Positions 10,461 to 20,580 of a stretch of 30,936 bases of DNA are shown piece after piece. The notes under the pieces were generated by a model. That model was given only the letters and a program-made list of their open reading frames with translations. It searched no databases and had not been told where the DNA came from. Position numbers and translations under genes: made by a program. Origin of the DNA: Blastomyces gilchristii SLH14081 (Eukaryota; Ascomycota; Eurotiomycetes; Onygenales; Ajellomycetaceae); NCBI RefSeq assembly GCF_000003855.2, contig NW_003101648.1:16011-46946 (forward strand), written 5' to 3'. How positions within the stretch are numbered: the stretch's first letter is position 1; every line of letters begins with the position of its first letter.

Positions 10461-12035
10461 ATGCCTTTGTTGTACAACTTTAGGCTATCCTGCAAGTGTC
10501 AGCACCTTGAGCATTCTTTCAAAACCTCACATCATCAGTTGAAGAAGCAGAAGCTCAGCCAGTCTTACTGAAATAATCTATCAAAGATTTGATTAATCAA
10601 GAGCATAATAAAAGAGTTAGACTGAAGAAACAGCTCTCAAGAATTATTGTAAAAACTTCATAGATCTATCACTCAACAATTTACTGAGCTGAAGCACTGT
10701 GAAGTATTTTATTTTGCTTCAGATATTCTTCATGATTATCTGCCTGATCACTTAAAGAAGATAGAGAGGTTTTTGAGATTGAAAGAACCTGAACTGTCTG
10801 ATTTGAGAAATGTATGTAACTACAACTCAATACTCACCTCGGTGCTAATGTTATCCCAGTATTCTGTCTCTCAACCGATGAGTTCAACCTCCCATCGTAG
10901 GAAGCGTCGGGTGGAATCTCCTTTATCATTCATTACCGCAAACACAAAGATGACCACAAAAACCTCAAGCATCTCAGCATATAGTAGGAACTTCCAGCAG
11001 AATTTAATTGACCATAGAGTTTATTCACTGGAGTATAGGTATTCAGACAGTGAGAAGTCATTAAAACTGAATAACTGAATGAAGATCAATGAAATATTGA
11101 CACAATCATAAGCTTCTCTTTCTCTCTTGAAGTTCTCTGAGAAGTACTTTGAAGATTTCAGAGAAGCAGATGCATATGCATTCAAAGAGAAGCCTGTTAC
11201 AGTTTCAGTAGTTTCAATTCTTAATAATAATATCAGTGATCTTAAATGTGTCAGAGAGAATTATTCATTTGTCAATCTTGCTCTCTTAACTGATGATACA
11301 CTGACTTCTGCCAGATCAGATCACTTCTATAACACTCATTCTGAACAGCTCAAGTGTCAAATCTGTAAGAAACTGAGCAGTCAGATTGTTTCATCAATAC
11401 AGAATGACCTCTCAATAGCATCAAACTTCTTTTTAGAAGTGAAAGATCTCAATGAATCTCTGACTGTGACTACACATCAGGCTTGTTATAATAGCACTCT
11501 AGAAGTCTGAGAAATGCATTCTCTTTAGTTATATAAAGAAGATGAATCAATCTATGACAACAATGTCTATACTCTTACATCAACTTATCATGGCAGTTAA
11601 CTCAAGCTATATACAACTCATCTCATCAAGTTCAGCAGTTCAGATTACTGTTCTGAGTATATTATAACTCAGCTCAATACTTGAGATATGACTGATAACT
11701 TGGAAACTTTTCAGCAAGGAGTATCAGTATACAGAAATACCTGAGATTGAACAAAGGAAAAGAGGACTGAAGTTATTAGAGCAGCAAATGAAAGATTCTC
11801 AGAGACTGAGTCTCAATGTCATTCTGCATCTCAGCATCAGATGAACTCTGACATAGCTGCTATCTTAGATGATTCTGATATTTCAACTGTGACTGATGAA
11901 ACTGAGGATGTGCAATGGAGCTTTGCTGCTGCAAACAAAGATGTGGAAGATGAAACCCAGATTCTGAGCAGAAACCCCAAAAAATCAAGGGTGGGTGGTA
12001 TAGCTGGGAATAAGATTACTCAGCGTTTAAACTGA
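10461..12035 (+). pseudogene. Mutated member of a common uncharacterised Pezizomycotina protein family
   Basis: A single frame (frame 3) runs from a possible ATG at 10461 to a TGA at 12033-12035 with about a dozen internal stops. Landmarks of the family, known from memory as widespread and multi-copy, are in order: NNLSKI*LIK (family DNLSKIWLTK) near 10570; SRNFQQNLIDHRVY near 10990; FREADAYAFKEKPVTVSV near 11160; YDNNVYTLTSTYHG near 11555; LNT*DMTDNLETF near 11680. Stops sit where the family has Trp, Gln or Arg: TGG to TGA, CAA to TAA, CAG to TAG, CGA to TGA. This is the same transition bias as in the flanking transposons. Mutations fade after about 11850, and the last 150 bp has normal composition. 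No function is known for the family. Not translatable as it stands. Confidence 0.75.
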
Positions 12036-13171
12036 AGCATTGTCAGCTTCCATCAGCCTGTATAAGCTGGTGGATTTAGAAGACGCATTCACAACCTAGG
12101 CTATGCGAGGCACATCTGTCATCACTGCAAATATCAACATTTGTATAATTGTCTTCATCGCGAGTCCTCCATGATCGTTTGGCCGTTTGGGGGTTTTGAT
12201 TAGTATAAAGAACTGTCCTTGAACCCTGACTAGAAAACAGAAGAGGCAGAAGTTGAGGGCTACAATAGGTGCTGTAGTGGGACGAGCTGTGTGTAATCAT
12301 CAATATTGAGCAGTTTTGATGAATATAAACTGTTTATTGCAATAACCCTTTGCGGAGATGAAAATGGGCTGTACATAGCAAATGAAAAGTGGCTGAACAT
12401 TATCAGCCATCCATCTTGAGCCTCGCTTTTCAGTTTCCAGCCCTGTTTACAAGCTCAAGCTCAGCGCGAAGACTGCCAACTAAGCTGATCTGGTTATGAA
12501 CCAACAAGTTTATTACTGTGTTGAAACCCAACATGGATTCTGCTGGCGCCGAGCGCTGCGAATGCAATCACCAACCAAATCTACCCTAGAGTGGGGGCCG
12601 ATGTTTATCAGGGCGCCTACTCCGCTTGTGGCTCATGATTCTCTCTTATGAGCTCTGCAGTCAGTGCCATTCGCCCTCGTCTAGTCGAGATATCAACCAA
12701 TGAACCTCCCGCCAAGGCTGGAGCCTAGTGCCAAATGTTATCAAGCAACATCCATAAAATTTATTACCAGGTTATGCATGCAGATCCCTGATGCTGATTT
12801 TGACTAACTTATAATGGCATTTTCTAGCGGGACGGTTCGGGGGTTTCAATCATATAATTGGGGGGTTAACGAAAGCTCTGGTATGAGTAGTAATGTAGAT
12901 GAATATAAGCCTCGTGATCAAGAATATCGATAAGCCTCTTGACTTAGCAGCCCCGCAGCATTAAAGTTATTGGGGGTCCCGGGTTGATCGGCCCTTCTAC
13001 CAGCAGTGCGCTGGTGGTGACTGAGCTCTTTTGCCCCAGTAGTTAGCCTACAAAAGTTAACTAAGTTAGTTACCTGTTATGTGACATTTTCCCAAATTCT
13101 CCCTTCCGTCACATAATCCACTAGTGCTTCCCTGTTCATCCGCATCCATAACCTCCAAACGGGACCTCGAC
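12036..13171. other. GC-normal intergenic DNA without a recognised gene
   Basis: The DNA is unmutated in style (CG, CC and GG all present) but no convincing coding frame or RNA gene was found. A minus frame at 12076-12303 has low-complexity, unconserved-looking content and is not called. Notable short items are a loosely repeated G-rich/AT motif (near 12180 and 12831, each a GGGGG run followed by an AT-rich stretch ending in TATAA) and a hairpin with CCAGC/GCTGG arms near 13001. It may contain promoter remnants or a heavily decayed gene. Confidence 0.5.
13077..13116. repeat. Perfect 9-bp inverted repeat, TTATGTGAC / GTCACATAA
   Basis: TTATGTGAC (13077-13085) and GTCACATAA (13108-13116) are exact reverse complements, 22 bp apart. 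The pair lies about 55 bp beyond the predicted stop of the small minus-strand gene, so it could be a 3'-UTR stem or a paired transcription-factor site. Function unknown. Confidence 0.6.
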
Positions 13172-13475
13172 TCAATCCTTGTGGTAGATGTGCTGAGTCT
13201 TCACGTAGCTTCCGGCATGATATTCAACGGTACAATGTTCTTTTGGGTCACCACTATGGCTACTTGTATGGAAGTTGCAGCTTGGCGACCATTAGCGAAT
13301 TTCAAAGTCCGAAAGGATAGCTTCCTTACATGACAACAGCTTTGTCATAGATCTTTCCATCCTTCCCCAGCAAATTGTTTTGGTGGTGGTCTCGCACCAG
13401 CTCCTCGATCTCCGTCCTCACGTTTGGCTGGGTGGAGTACATGGTAGGAGGCTTGAATTCAACAGGCAGGACCAT
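13172..13475 (-). CDS. Candidate two-exon gene for an 84-residue protein of unknown function
   Basis: Exon 1 runs from ATG at 13475 down to 13330. An intron of 49 nt (13329-13281) has donor GTAAGG, a GCTAAT branch-like site and acceptor CCAAG. Exon 2 runs 13280-13172 and ends in TGA. The exons total 255 nt, exactly 85 codons, with an open frame across the junction. Without splicing the frame stops at once after residue 49 (TAA inside the donor). The product starts MVLPVEFKPPTMYSTQP, has a charged helical middle (VRTEIEELVRDHH) and DGKIYDKAVV, and ends with a polar part containing EHCTVEYHAG and IYHKD. There is no signal peptide or membrane segment. Upstream in the minus direction is a TATA-like AAATATATACC near 13580 and a CA-rich leader typical of fungal 5' UTRs. 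It diverges from the kinase gene. It is not assigned to any known family; the alternative is a 49-residue unspliced product or no gene. Confidence 0.5.
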
Positions 13476-14043
13476 GCGGGGCGGTAGAGTAGTGACTTGG
13501 ATAGAGCTTTGATTATTGATAAGTAGAAGATTTTAAGGGTAAGTAAACAATGACAATGGCATCATGGCATGGCGAGGTATATATTTCCAGAGCATAAGTG
13601 CGGGAGGCGCGGCTTAAAGTTGTAGATACTATGGTGGAGAGTCGCCATCACAATCGAGAATCCATCGCTCCATAGGCTTGGAGGTAATTTATAGGTAATG
13701 GTGCACCGAAATATTTGCAAGGATCAGTCTCTATCATGCAAATGGAACTTTTGGCTAGGTATTCTTAAATAGCTTCACCAATCTGCTTTCTGGGTCATGT
13801 GTGGAGGAGAAAGTGAAGCATTCAGTGTCTTGCGAGTAAGCGCCAGGAGCAGGAGCTGTTTCGTCAAATTATTGGACAGTTCAAGCTCTGTCACATGACA
13901 TTGAATGAGTTTGTCAGCTCCTGCCACATCCCTCAGCCTGAAAATCTGGTATGGCTTTATGACATGAGCCCTGGATATGGTCAACTTGCAAACAACTTCC
14001 GGGTCGATTCCTCAGCCAGATGCCAGTTGCCTGTGAATTCAAA
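13476..14043. promoter_or_regulatory. Shared intergenic region between divergent small gene and kinase
   Basis: This region of about 570 bp lies between the two start codons. For the minus gene, a TATA-like GGTATATATTTCC (13574-13586) stands about 100 bp upstream of its ATG, followed by a pyrimidine/CA-rich leader. For the kinase, an AT-rich CTTAAATAG and a CCAAT sequence lie near 13764-13780. The DNA shows normal dinucleotide use, so hypermutation has spared it. Promoter assignment is inference from position and composition. Confidence 0.45.
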
Positions 14044-15381
14044 ATGCGGCGTTTCGAAAGAATCCACGATGTCGTTGAGCCTGTTGAGGAGTATCGGCAG
14101 GGAGGCTATCATCCAGTACACCTTCACGATGTATTCAATCAGAGGTATGAGGTTATCGGAAAGTTGGCGTTTGGTCAATTTTCAACAGTATGGCTTACAC
14201 ATGATCAATTGTGAGTCTCTCTTTGGCCGACCATACTTCCTCAGTGACAACTAATACATTTAAGGCTCCAGCGTCATGTTGCATTGAAGATACTGAAAGC
14301 AGATGCTTCCAGAAACAATAAAGAGCTTGCTATACTCCTTAAACTGTCTGCTCCAGGCCTAGATCATCCTGGCAAAGGGCATGTTATTGAACTGCTGGAT
14401 TATTTTGAGCATGATGGTCCAAATGGGACACACTTGTGTCTGGTGTTCCCTGCAATGATATCCGATGGTGAAATAATGAGTGTCAGCAGAAGACCGCACC
14501 ACGCAGCCTACATACGAGCTATTTCCAAACAAGTCTTGTTAGGTCTCGACTTCCTTCATCAGCTAGGCATAATTCATTGCGGTAGGTCAACTCCTGAAGC
14601 ATGATATTCAATAGTGTCCTGACGTAATGCAGATCTGCAACCTGCAAATGTTATGTTTTCAATTGTTGGGGCTGCGCACAGCGAGGCATTTTTGCAGCCT
14701 CCTGAGTTCAGCCCTGTTAGGTGGCTAGAAGGAGTGAAGGTAGATGACAGCGCGCCGGAATATTTGATGGCTACACAGAGATGTCGGGGCGAACTGGATG
14801 ATGCAGACTTCACCACAATCTTGGTTAAGATTGGTGATCTGGGTGGAGGTATGATGCACCCATTGTTTATATTGAACTCAAAGCTGATACAAGACTCATG
14901 TCATTACCTAGCTCTATGGAGTCGACAACATGATCAGCGGCCGGTAACACCGACAGCCTTGCGTGCACCTGAGCTAATCCACCGAAATACTTGGGATGCC
15001 AGCATAGATATCTGGGCCTTGGGTTGTTTGGTATGCCCCTCTGTATCTAAACTCAGTTCTCTCCAATCTAATCCTTGTGTAAAGATATTTGAATTGGCGA
15101 CAAATGAGCCATTATTTCCCTTGGGGTCTTTTGGCCTCACAGCTGAACAGATTGACAAAGAGCACACATACCGTATTAGCCAACTCCTTGATGAGAATGG
15201 TCAGATGCATGAGAAGTTTACAAAACACCTGACAGACAGGTTGCCATATGACTTCGGTACTGAGAATGTTCAGCATCTTGTATCATTTCTTTCATTGATG
15301 CTACAGCAAAACCCTCAAAGGCGAATGCCAATTATCAAGCTACTCAATCACCTCTTCCTAGTCGGGGAACCCGATGAATGA
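14044..15381 (+). CDS. SRPK-like serine/threonine protein kinase, five exons
   Basis: This gene would transfer phosphate from ATP to Ser/Thr of unknown substrates. Exons are 14044-14210, 14265-14581, 14633-14848, 14912-15030 and 15085-15381. The introns (54, 51, 63 and 54 nt) all have GT...AG ends and keep the frame, giving 371 residues. Landmarks: YHPV near 22-25, common before the domain in this fungal group; glycine loop GKLAFGQFSTVW (39-50); VALK with Lys64; alpha-C Glu76; catalytic loop HCDLQPAN (160-167) with Asp162 and Asn167, Cys replacing the usual Arg of HRD; DLG at 230-232 in place of DFG; APE at 252-254; DIWALG (266-271); Arg-containing NPQRR near the C-terminus. All essential residues are present. 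ATG 14044 is chosen for its CAAAATG context and family-like N-terminus; an in-frame ATG at 14020 would add eight residues. Base use is normal, unlike both flanks. It probably belongs to the expanded fungal SRPK-like set rather than to the conserved splicing-factor kinase. Confidence 0.88.
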
Positions 15382-15441
15382 GAACTTGTTAACATCAAAT
15401 ATGATGAGGTCTACGGTGCTCTTATTCTCACTTTAAGAAGT

Positions 15442-15675
15442 TAAATGTATGATAGTATTTAAGCTGAGTTGTGAATAGTAATTATGAACTTCAGTCTATA
15501 TAGTTGTGTGTAGTCAAGAGTCACTAACTCTATTGATTACACAAGAGATAAATAGAAGTAAAGAATTTATGAGAAGTAGAATTTCTTACATACTTACCTC
15601 TCTCTACAGATTTGTCTGTGAAGTCTTTCACTGAGTGATTTCATAGAATCAGACTTAGTATTACAGTGATACTTA
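15442..15675 (-). repeat. Truncated older gypsy copy E0: partial 3' LTR plus adjoining internal DNA
   Basis: 15442-15590 matches the first 149 bp (minus sense) of the E-family LTR. 15591-15675 matches the internal sequence next to the 3' LTR, including a pyrimidine-rich CTCTCTCTACAG stretch (polypurine tract on the minus strand) and GTGATTTCATAGAATC. The same unit recurs immediately afterwards in E1 (15676 onwards). The outer part of the LTR is missing; the break lies about 60 bp past the kinase stop codon. Confidence 0.8.
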
Positions 15676-15933
15676 TGTAAGAATAAGTGCTCACAGGCGA
15701 TTATTCAGGTGTTTGCAGCTTAGTGTGATATGTACTGTTAACTACTAGAAGTATTCACAGTAGAAAGATAAAATGTAGAGATTAAATATATAATAGTATT
15801 CAAGCTGAGTTATGAATAGTATTCATGAACTTCAGTCTATATAGTTATATATAGTCAAGAGCTGCTAACTCTATTAATTATACAAGAGATAGAAATAGAG
15901 ATAAAGAATTCATGAGAAGTAAGATTTCTTATA
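15676..15933 (-). repeat. E1 3' LTR
   Basis: This 258-bp LTR starts TGTAAGAATAAG on the + strand and ends TTCTTATA (TTCTTACA with one C-to-T). It is the inverted equivalent of the LTRs at 18842 and 26022. The adjoining TACTTCTTTCTCTCT is the polypurine tract read on the opposite strand, which fixes it as the 3' LTR of a minus-strand element. Confidence 0.9.
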
Positions 15934-18841
15934 TACTTCTTTCTCTCTAAGACTTCATCTGTAAAGTCTTTCACTGAGTGATTTCATAGAATCAAGCTCA
16001 GCACTGCAGTGATACTAAAAATTCTTTATATCTATAAAAAAAAATCTCAGTGAGAAAAAATCTCTTATTATTATAAAGAGAAAAAAGTCTGTCACTCAGT
16101 TTCTTATTCTGTAAGATTCTTTATAATCTGCAGATCTTTCTCTGACTATTATACAGATTCATCTCACATCTTTTATATAGAAGAGTTCTGATTGACTCTC
16201 AACTATTTCTGTGAAATTCTTATATAATTATTATACAGATTCATTCTGTATCTTTCAATCTGAAGAGTTTCAGTTAATCTTCAATTATTTTTCTGTGAAA
16301 TTCTTATATAATTATTATACAGATTCATTCTGCAGATGAATCACTTTCTGTAAGATTATTCTTATCAAAGAGAAGTATTTATAAGTTAATATTTCACTCA
16401 TTCTTATAAATTATCATTCTTTGATACTGTAGAATTGTGAGGAATTTTTTATTCTTTCACTAACTCTGTAAAATTATAGAATTAAGATATTCACAGTCTG
16501 CAATCACTCTTTATAGTTATATAGAATGATTTAGATCTGTAATTTATAATTATTCTTTATTTACTAGAGTGATCTGACTATTTAATAAAATTATTCATAG
16601 TATAAACAAATCTCTCTAGAGTAGTATAAGTATCTCAGATCTGTTTATAAAATCTTATCTTCTTTTTTCTTTTTCTATAACAGTTTTTATTCTTATAAAC
16701 TGTGAGTATTCTCATTCATCTGTGAAGTGTTTTCACTCAGATAATAGAGAGAGAATGTTTCTAATAATATCTGTATATTAATTTAAGAACTTCTTAAGAA
16801 TAAAAAATTTTTCAATTCTAATATCTTTATAAATAATGTCTGACTGCTGCTGAGCTTCTTATAAGTATCACTGTAACTTCTCTAATCACTTTTTATCAGC
16901 TGATAAAGTAGAGATACTATCACTTATAATAATATCTTCATCTCTTTTAGCTCTGTCACTGTACTCAATCTTCAGATTAGTAGCTAACTTCATATCTCTC
17001 TTAGATTAGTCTCTAACTTCAAGTAGTATAGTTCTGCTCTTTACTATAAGTCTCTCTATAAATAATTTCTTATAGACTCTAGCTAATAGTTTCTGCAAAG
17101 CTCTCAATGCTGTCAGTGTTCTCTACAGTTCTGTAGATCTATAATTATCTCTCTTCTACTTATATAATCTCTGATCAGATATATGCAAATATATCTAAAT
17201 TCTCTATTAACAGTTCTCATATTATAATGCATTTCTGCAATCTTATTATCAATGAGAGATGAGTCTCTAAGTACCTGTAAAATTCAGATAATAAAGACAA
17301 TATAAATATCATGAATTCATGATAGAAGATAATCTGAATAGATAAGCTCTCTCTTCATATCTCAACTATTTTCAAGCTGAATACTTCAGTATAACTGAAG
17401 AGATAGACATAGCTCTATAAGAGATATCTGATTATATACACAGATGATCAGTTCTCAAGACTCTGCTACAACTGTATATACTCTGATATCTGACTTCTCT
17501 GAAGTCTGTACATTTCTAATAATCTTTACATTAAATATAATAATTATCTGTACTATAAGTATGATACTCTCTGCTTCTTTGAAGAGAGAAATTAATAGTT
17601 ATAGAGAAGTTAAGTATTACAGATATTAAGAATATAGATATAAGTTGTCTTTATTTTTTCTTTATTAATCTCTAAATTGTGTTCACAGCTCTGTTTTCAT
17701 TTTTCTTATTTTTTAGCTTTAATAAGAATATAATTTCTTCTTCTCTTTACATATATTCTAGACTGTTCATTTCAGTAGAAACTCATTATCTCATAGACTA
17801 GAATTTATAAATAACAGTGTTAATATCTTTGTTATAATCAGATTCTTAGTGAGAATTATGTTATTCTGACTTATCAGAATTTATAGTATGAAAGTCATGT
17901 CTCAGCTTTCACAGATATCTTATCTATCTGAATAATTCTTAAGTGAACTTATTCATCTTATTAGAATATTCTTATCACTGAATCTTGAATCAGAGCTTAT
18001 AATCTCACTTCTCTGAGTTAATAATTCTTTTAATCTAATATTCTCTTTCACTCTCTAGTACTTTATAAATAGAGTGATAAGTTACAGAGTTCTCTTCTAA
18101 GAAATTCTTATATTTATAGAGTAAAGAGATATAAAAAACATTATATATCTACAGCTCAGATAACAGTTTCAATCTGTAAAACTATAAACTAACTTTCTTC
18201 ATAATTTTATAAGACTCTGTTTATAAGAGATTTAGCTTCTTACTAGATCTCTGCATAATGATATTTTCTAGACTTAGTCAGACTCTATTATCTTTCTTAA
18301 AACTCTTTATAATATGCTTAGAGTTATAGTATCTCTTCTAATACTCTTAAGTCTTTCTCAAGAATTTACAAACTTTCTTCTGAATATTCTAAATTCTCTC
18401 AGCTTATTCACAGATATTATCACACTCTATAGTATACTCTTATAAGTTCATTAAGATTATCTGTGAGTGAGTCTCAGTGAGTATTATAAAGAGGGTTTTA
18501 TCTGTACTAATATATTTTAAGTTGTTATATACAAACTTTATAAATGATAATTAATACACTCAGTTATTCTGATTGTAATTGATAAAACACTGCAGATACT
18601 GTTTTAATATACTTATCAGATATTCTATCTGATTATCTGTCTATTAATAAAAAGTCATGCTTAAATCTTATAAGATTTTTAGTATAGTTATTAGATCAGA
18701 TCAGAACTTCTCTGTAAAGATTAATTCTCTGTCTGAGATAATATTCACAGATAATTCATGTAACTGAATCATATTATAGATGAAGATATAAGTCAAATTC
18801 TTTGACTTTAAGTTCTTATAGATGAGTATAAAGTGTATTAT
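15676..18841 (-). mobile_element. Gypsy element E1, 3' half (older copy, split by E2)
   Basis: This minus-strand E-family copy starts with its 3' LTR and continues through the long 3' accessory segment to the integrase. It stops at ATTAT (18837-18841), where E2 is inserted. Matching landmarks in E2, inverted, include the polypurine tract, the AATCTCAGTGAG and AGTGATACT blocks near the LTR, and the integrase stretch AGTCAAATTCTTTGACTT near 18790. It resumes at 26279. All frames are broken by transitions. Confidence 0.9.
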
Positions 18842-19099
18842 TGTAAGAAATCCCGCTTCTCGCGGATTCTTTACCCCTATTTCTATCTCTCACGTAATCA
18901 ATAGAGTTAGTGACCCTTGGCTACACACAACTATATAGACTGAAGTTCATGAATACTATTCATAACTCAGCTTGAATGCTATTATATATTTAATCTCTAC
19001 ATTTTATCTTTCTACTGTAAATACTTCTAGTAGTTAACAGTATATATCACATCAAGCTGTAAATGCCTGAATAATCATCTATGAATACTTATTTTTACA
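18842..19099 (+). repeat. E2 5' LTR
   Basis: The LTR runs from TGTAAGAAATCCCGC to ATTTTTACA, 258 bp. Its first ~90 bp keeps CpG and CpC (CCCGCTTCTCGCGG near 18853, ACCCC, CACGTAATC, GACCCTTGG), while the matching part of the 3' LTR has lost them. It is preceded by ATTAT. Confidence 0.92.
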
Positions 19100-19170
19100 T
19101 TTTAAGCTCAGTCAGTCAGTAATCACTTATTATAACTGAAAGAACTAGAAACTTGCATACTTCAATCTCT

Positions 19171-20580
19171 ATGAACTCTACTGCAGATCCTCAGAAGCAG
19201 TCATTTAAATTGTGAATAATTCTTATAAAAGAAGTCTCAGAGAACTTATTAATCACTTATAGAATATTATTCTTTACATCTATAATAGAGAAACTCTCTG
19301 AACTTATAAATAAATCAATCTTAGTGAAGAACATTCTTGAGCATCTCTCACAGAATCAAGCTATTTTTCTATAAGAAATACTTACTGTTTATAAACATTT
19401 TTGAACTGAGTCTCTAGATATAATCTTCAGAGATATCTGCAAACTGAAAAGAAACTTTCTTAAGCTGTAATTACTTAAGATCAGTTACTGAATCATAATC
19501 TATAAAAGCTTTTATAAGTTTGTATTTAAAATTGACTCACAAGCTCAGCTGTGTAATATAAAAGATGAAGAAGCTGTTATCTATATAATAACAGATCTCT
19601 ACTACACTGAAGTCAAGAACTGACTGAATTATTTAAAGAATAATTATAAGAGATCTCACTGATCTATTCTCAAGATCTATCTAAAGAATAAGTTGAGAAA
19701 CTCTGTAAGCTGAACAGAGAATATCTGAGCTGTGATTATCAATATTAAAAAAAGAGGTGAGAAATCTGATAAAAACTACTCACAGTGTGTTATAAAATTA
19801 TAATATGAATTGAGATCTGTGAAAACAGAGTTCTGAAACAAGATCTGAATGATGATATTTATAAAGAGACTGAATAAAGATATGCAGAATAAGCTCATTA
19901 AGTAAGACTCTAAGTTCTTAATTCTGAAGAAACTGATGACTCTTATTCATTACTTACAGATCACTGTAAGAGTCACAGACTTATAAAGAGTGAATCACTG
20001 ATCAGCTCTGTAAGAATCAGAATAATAGAGAACAGATTTATCAGAGAAAGATAATAAGATATAGAGAGATTTATATCTGATTACTGAGCAGAGAGAGAGA
20101 GCTTTATAAGCTTCTATAAACAGAGTATATAACAGAGAGATTAAGAAAAAGAGTCTCTACTTTATCTATTTTAAATCAGAATATTTTCATACAAACTGCT
20201 CAGATAAATTAAAATAGAAATTTAAAGAGTTACAGACAGAGTTAGTAACAGCTTTCTTAAAAGTCTTGAAGCTAATATCTGAATCTATTACTTCTCTGAT
20301 GAAAATACTTACTTATGAGAAGAGACTGCACTGCAGTACTGCTACTCTGTAAGTATAAGAAGTATTAATAAACTCAGAATCTCAGGTCACTATAGTGTTT
20401 CTAAAGCTTATGAAGTGAATAAGCTGAGTGATGAAAACTGAGAATCTGCTCTTATAATAAGTAGAATATAAGAACTCAGATCTGAGAGCTGAGAGACTTA
20501 TAAGAGTCATCTTTGAATTACAAGATCTCTTCAGAATCTGAAGAAGATTTGTAGAAACTGTGATTATCACAGATATTATA
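19171..20580 (+). pseudogene. E2 gag relic
   Basis: A frame from ATG 19171 can be read through stops and stays in phase with pol further on. It begins MNSTADPQKQSF, then is long, charged and helix-rich, as Gag is, with few surviving cysteines. Assignment rests on position between the 5' LTR and the reverse transcriptase and on the shared frame, not on a clear motif. A gag-pol single frame is known in some fungal gypsy elements. Confidence 0.6.

Noticed and set aside
12076..12303. 75-residue minus-strand ORF in GC-normal DNA
   Set aside because: No recognisable domain, unusual Ser/Arg-rich content and no splice or promoter support; probably chance.
13124..13333. 69-residue + strand ORF
   Set aside because: It overlaps the candidate two-exon gene in antisense, and its content looks like a reverse-frame shadow.
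13775..14254. ORFs of 69, 119 and 65 residues around the kinase start
   Set aside because: These are other-frame shadows of the kinase 5' region; the kinase frame carries the conserved motifs.
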